From: Puniceicoccaceae bacterium
GTDB lineage: Bacteria; Verrucomicrobiota; Verrucomicrobiia; Opitutales; JAFGAQ01
Assembly (NCBI GenBank): GCA_040224245.1
Contig: JBEGIR010000070.1
Coordinates: 1-64,000, forward strand
Length of the DNA stretch: 64,000 bases
Direction of reading: 5' to 3'
Shown here one piece after another: positions 61,085-64,000 of this stretch. How positions within the stretch are numbered: position 1 is the first letter of the stretch; each line of letters begins with the position of its first letter. A model generated the notes under the pieces. That model ran no database searches. It saw only the letters and a list, made by a program, of their open reading frames with translations, and was not told where the DNA came from. A program made the translations under genes and the position numbers.

Positions 61085-62642
61085 CGAAGGTCAGGAACTG
61101 GGGCGGTTGGTTGGACTCGACCACTACTGGGTGACGGCCTCCTTGAGGATGGATCAGTTGCCATACGTCGAGATCCCACAGCGTGCGGGCGAAGCAGGTT
61201 CGGCGGCACGGATTCGCAGCCGTTCGTCCTGGCCGGAGCAGCAGTATCGAGAGGGCAGATTGGTGGGTCTGATCGGCGAACTTGATCGCAGTTCACGACT
61301 GGCCAAGGTCAACATTGAAGTATCCGATCCTCTGGGACTGAATTCTGAGGCGAAGGATAAGCCCGCACTCATGCTCGGTTCGATTGTGGAAGTTTCGATT
61401 GAGGGTCGTGCCCTTGATCATGTGGTGCGACCTCCGGATGAGCATGACATGACAGCAGCGGAACTCATCGACCTCTGGCGCAACGAAATCGGGGAAATCC
61501 CTGGGGTATACCAGATGACGTTCGAGGCCGAAAGTGGGCCGGGTGGGTGGCGCAAGGATATCGCGGTGGACCTTAGTCATGACGATGTGGAGGTGTTGGA
61601 GCGAGCGATGCGCGCTTTTGTGGAAAGGGCAGAGAGTTTCACCAATGCAGTCGACGTCAGTGACAACTTCAACCGTGGTAAAAAGCAGATTGACTTTACC
61701 CTGCGCCCCGAAGGGCGCGCTCTGGGACTGACTCCGGAGTGGGTGGGTCAGCAAGTGCGGGACGCATTTTACGGTTCGCTCGCGCTGCGACAGATGCGCG
61801 GCACGAATGAAGTGGAGATTCGAGTGAAACTGCCCCGTCATGAGAGGCAGGTGCTGTCCCAATTGGAAAACCTGATCCTGCGAACGCCGGATGGTCTTGA
61901 AGTGCCGCTCTGGGAAGTTGTGGAAATTCAATACGGCGAGGCCTTCACCTCGATCCAGCGTCGCGACGGAAGACGCATTGTGACGGTATCCATGGATGCA
62001 GAACCCAAACGAACCATCGGGCAGCTCGTGCAGGCCTTCGACCAGGAAATCCTGCCGGAACTGCGTGCCAACTTTCCCGGACTGACCTGGCAGTTTGAGG
62101 GCAGCACCGCCGACATGCAGGAATCCATGCAATCACTGACGGTGAGTTTTGCACTGGCAATGTTGGCGATTTATGCCCTGCTGGCACTGGCATTTGGCAA
62201 CTACGTGCAAACCTTCATTGTGCTGGTGGCAATCCCGTTTGGGGCTATCGGTGCGGTATTGGGGCACATGATACTCGGGTATGACCTGTCCCTGATCAGT
62301 CTGATGGGCATGATCGCGCTGGCAGGAGTGGTTGTGAACGATTCCCTCATCATGGTGGACTATGCGAACCGCAGGCGCAGTGAGCATTCTGCATTTGATG
62401 CGATTCATCAGGCGGGAATCCGGCGATTTCGCCCGATTGTGCTGACCACCCTGACGACGGCAGGTGGGTTGATCCCGATCATCGCCGAGCGGTCGCTCCA
62501 GGCCCAATATCTGATCCCGATGGCGATTTCTCTTGGATTTGGAATCGTTTTTGGAACAGCGATCATTCTGTTACTGGTTCCTTGCCTGTACCTGATATTG
62601 GATGATCTGAAAATGCTCGTGACACGCCGCAAACATGCTTGA
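61005..62642 (+). pseudogene. Adaptor C-terminal part fused to the back half of an RND pump
   Basis: In this frame about residues 7-140 are the rest of the adaptor barrel ([22 protein letters not shown] ... [21 protein letters not shown]). The next residues, [17 protein letters not shown], are not adaptor but the porter domain of an AcrB-type RND transporter, which continues with [23 protein letters not shown] and [14 protein letters not shown], and six membrane helices ([54 protein letters not shown]) to the stop at 62642. The pump's first 600 or so residues and the adaptor's end are missing, as a clean deletion would leave. It cannot form a pump. Confidence 0.85.
61015..61022 (+). repeat. 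Tandem CCGG duplication that breaks the adaptor frame
   Basis: Bases read CCGGCCGG. Removing one copy restores the adaptor reading [16 protein letters not shown]. It marks the exact frameshift. Confidence 0.85.
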
Positions 62643-62830
62643 TTGATCGGAGCAGTGAAAGAACCGACAAGGGGTTTTCGATTGGGACAGAGAACGGATT
62701 CCTTGGACTCATTAGTAAGAGCCGGGCATGCGTATGGTTTTTGTCAAAATCGCTTACACGTCTGCGCATTTGAACCGATAGAAGGAGAGTGGTACCCCAC
62801 TTTTTTCATCTGGAAAGCCCTGTCGGTGTC

Positions 62831-64000
62831 ATGAAACTGCCGCACCGACTGCTATTGTGTTGCCTGGTCGCACTATGCAGCAATGGTTTGGAATTGCAGG
62901 CGATGGTTCCCTCACGGGAGAGCGGGATTCCGTTGTATTCCGTGTACAATCTCGACGAACTGGAAGTCGGACTGTCGACTCTGAATCTGGCTCAGGACCC
63001 GGTCGGGCGCTTGATGATTTACGAAGACGGCAATTTGTTCACATTTAATGGTAGCCGTTGGAGACGCCAGCTGGAAGTGGAGCATGCGGGTTCCGTGATC
63101 GTGAAACTGGCAGACTCAGAGAGTGGAGTAACCTATGCAGGAGCGATCGGGGACTGGGGAAAGCTCGTTCCCGCTGTGAATGGGAATTATCACTTTGAAT
63201 CCCTTTCGATGGGCATGGACCGGAGCTGGGCCTCGACCAATCGCTTTGCAATTGTGGTGCCTGAGGAGCAGGGAGCGGTTTTCATCGGGGAGACAGCGAT
63301 TGTTCGCTACCATGCGCAAGAGGGCAATCAGACCTGGAAATGGCTGAACTCTCCCTCGGCCGCGTTTCGACTGAAAGGTCGCACGTTTGTGGCGACTCAA
63401 GAGAACGGAGTGTTTGAAGTGGCAAAGCGCGAGTTGAAACCCGTGCCCGAGCTGGAATCCTTTCACGGGGACAAGGCCATCTTTCATACGGTGATGAATG
63501 GTGGTGGCAGTGTGATGCTTTCGACGCGCTCCCGTGGGTTTTACGCATTTGACGGGCAGACGGCGACCCCGATATCCACCGAAGTTGACGCCTTAATGCA
63601 AAGTTCAGTCACGGGCCTGACAGCCATTGAGGGAGGATACCTGGCGCTCGCGATCAAGGGGAGAGGCATTTATTTTCTGGATCAGCACTATCATGTGGTG
63701 GCGCAGATTGATCGCGATGTGGATGCCACTTTTGTCAGTGCAACGGATCTGCACTACCAACGGGGCGGAATTTTGTGGGTTTCGGTGCCGGATGGCATTG
63801 GCAAAATTCATTTTCCATCGCCGACAAGCCTGATCGATGAGCGCATGGGTGCCTTCCTGCTGTGGCCCAAATTGTACCGGTACGATGGCAAGCTTTACAT
63901 CGCATCCAATGGACTGATGTTTGAAGGGGTGTATGATGTGCGTGGGAACCTTGAGCGATTCCAGTCAATTTCCGTTCCGGGTGCCCCCATTCTGCGTAGC
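62831..64000 (+). CDS. Exported propeller-type protein, 3' end cut by the window
   Basis: 390 codons from the ATG at 62831 to the window edge without a stop. The first 20 residues form a signal peptide (MKLPHRLLLCCLVALCSNGL). The mature part is a run of beta strands with repeated loop patterns (NLFTFNGSRW, TFVATQENGVFEVAKREL, SRGFYAFDGQT, GRGIYFLDQHYH), as in two-component-regulator propellers at the N-terminus of sensor kinases and adenylate cyclases. The missing C-terminus probably decides the function. The 188 bases after the pump remnant hold no gene I can support. Confidence 0.6.
   Translation, partial: MKLPHRLLLCCLVALCSNGLELQAMVPSRESGIPLYSVYNLDELEVGLSTLNLAQDPVGRLMIYEDGNLFTFNGSRWRRQLEVEHAGSVIVKLADSESGVTYAGAIGDWGKLVPAVNGNYHFESLSMGMDRSWASTNRFAIVVPEEQGAVFIGETAIVRYHAQEGNQTWKWLNSPSAAFRLKGRTFVATQENGVFEVAKRELKPVPELESFHGDKAIFHTVMNGGGSVMLSTRSRGFYAFDGQTATPISTEVDALMQSSVTGLTAIEGGYLALAIKGRGIYFLDQHYHVVAQIDRDVDATFVSATDLHYQRGGILWVSVPDGIGKIHFPSPTSLIDERMGAFLLWPKLYRYDGKLYIASNGLMFEGVYDVRGNLERFQSISVPGAPILRS

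Noticed and set aside
1-64000. CRISPR arrays, insertion sequences, prophage genes
   Set aside because: No regularly spaced repeats and no transposase or structural phage genes were found; the only recombinase trace is the stub at 51.2 kb.

Overview
The window reads as chromosomal DNA of a Gram-negative, probably marine or polysaccharide-degrading bacterium. The best guess is Verrucomicrobiota, class Opitutae. This is inference from gene content: LptD shows an outer membrane, and there is a PPi-type phosphofructokinase, ThuA, AGE-family epimerase, sialate O-acetylesterase, CE2-like esterase, a rhamnogalacturonan-lyase-like protein, FkbM and DUF2339/DUF3999 proteins. No 16S gene or other decisive marker is present.

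Layout. 1-7 kb: hypothetical protein, CPBP protease, ThiF/MoeB-rhodanese, and a minus-strand cluster of LolA-like protein, a degenerate alkaline-phosphatase-fold protein, ThrH, plus an S41 protease. 7-22 kb: central carbon and envelope genes, namely PPi-phosphofructokinase, glycogen synthase, a K+ channel with two RCK modules, ThuA and AGE epimerase, thioredoxin, a likely lptD-scpA-(two small proteins) cluster, glycogen branching enzyme and rplU-rpmA. 22-34 kb: methyltransferase, response regulator, CstA, SNF2 helicase, a membrane protein, PhoU, a PixA/AidA-like protein and a TPR histidine kinase facing a CE2-like esterase. 34-47 kb: a hipB plus HipT-like pair whose kinase looks catalytically dead, DUF2339/DUF3999, Dps, hybrid histidine kinase, FkbM methyltransferase and sialate O-acetylesterase.

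47-51.5 kb is the accessory part. A SWIM zinc-finger gene is split by a run of nine G. Next to it is a small island at tRNA-Leu(CAA): a decayed tRNA-Leu fragment, an AT-richer Eco29kI-type restriction-modification pair, an integrase C-terminal remnant, then the intact tRNA. 51.6-64 kb: a PL26-like lyase, the cNMP/CBS/DUF294 plus DEDD exonuclease pair, two EamA transporters, DUF6314, and a TetR regulator facing a wrecked RND efflux operon. In that operon the fusion protein is frameshifted by a CCGG duplication and fused to the back half of the RND pump by a large deletion. The window ends in a partial propeller-type protein.

The main themes are glycogen and glycolysis, scavenging of decorated polysaccharides, envelope biogenesis, several regulatory kinases, and an unusual number of degenerate loci: a dead phosphatase fold, a dead HipT-like kinase, a collapsed RND pump, an integrase stub and a slippery G tract.
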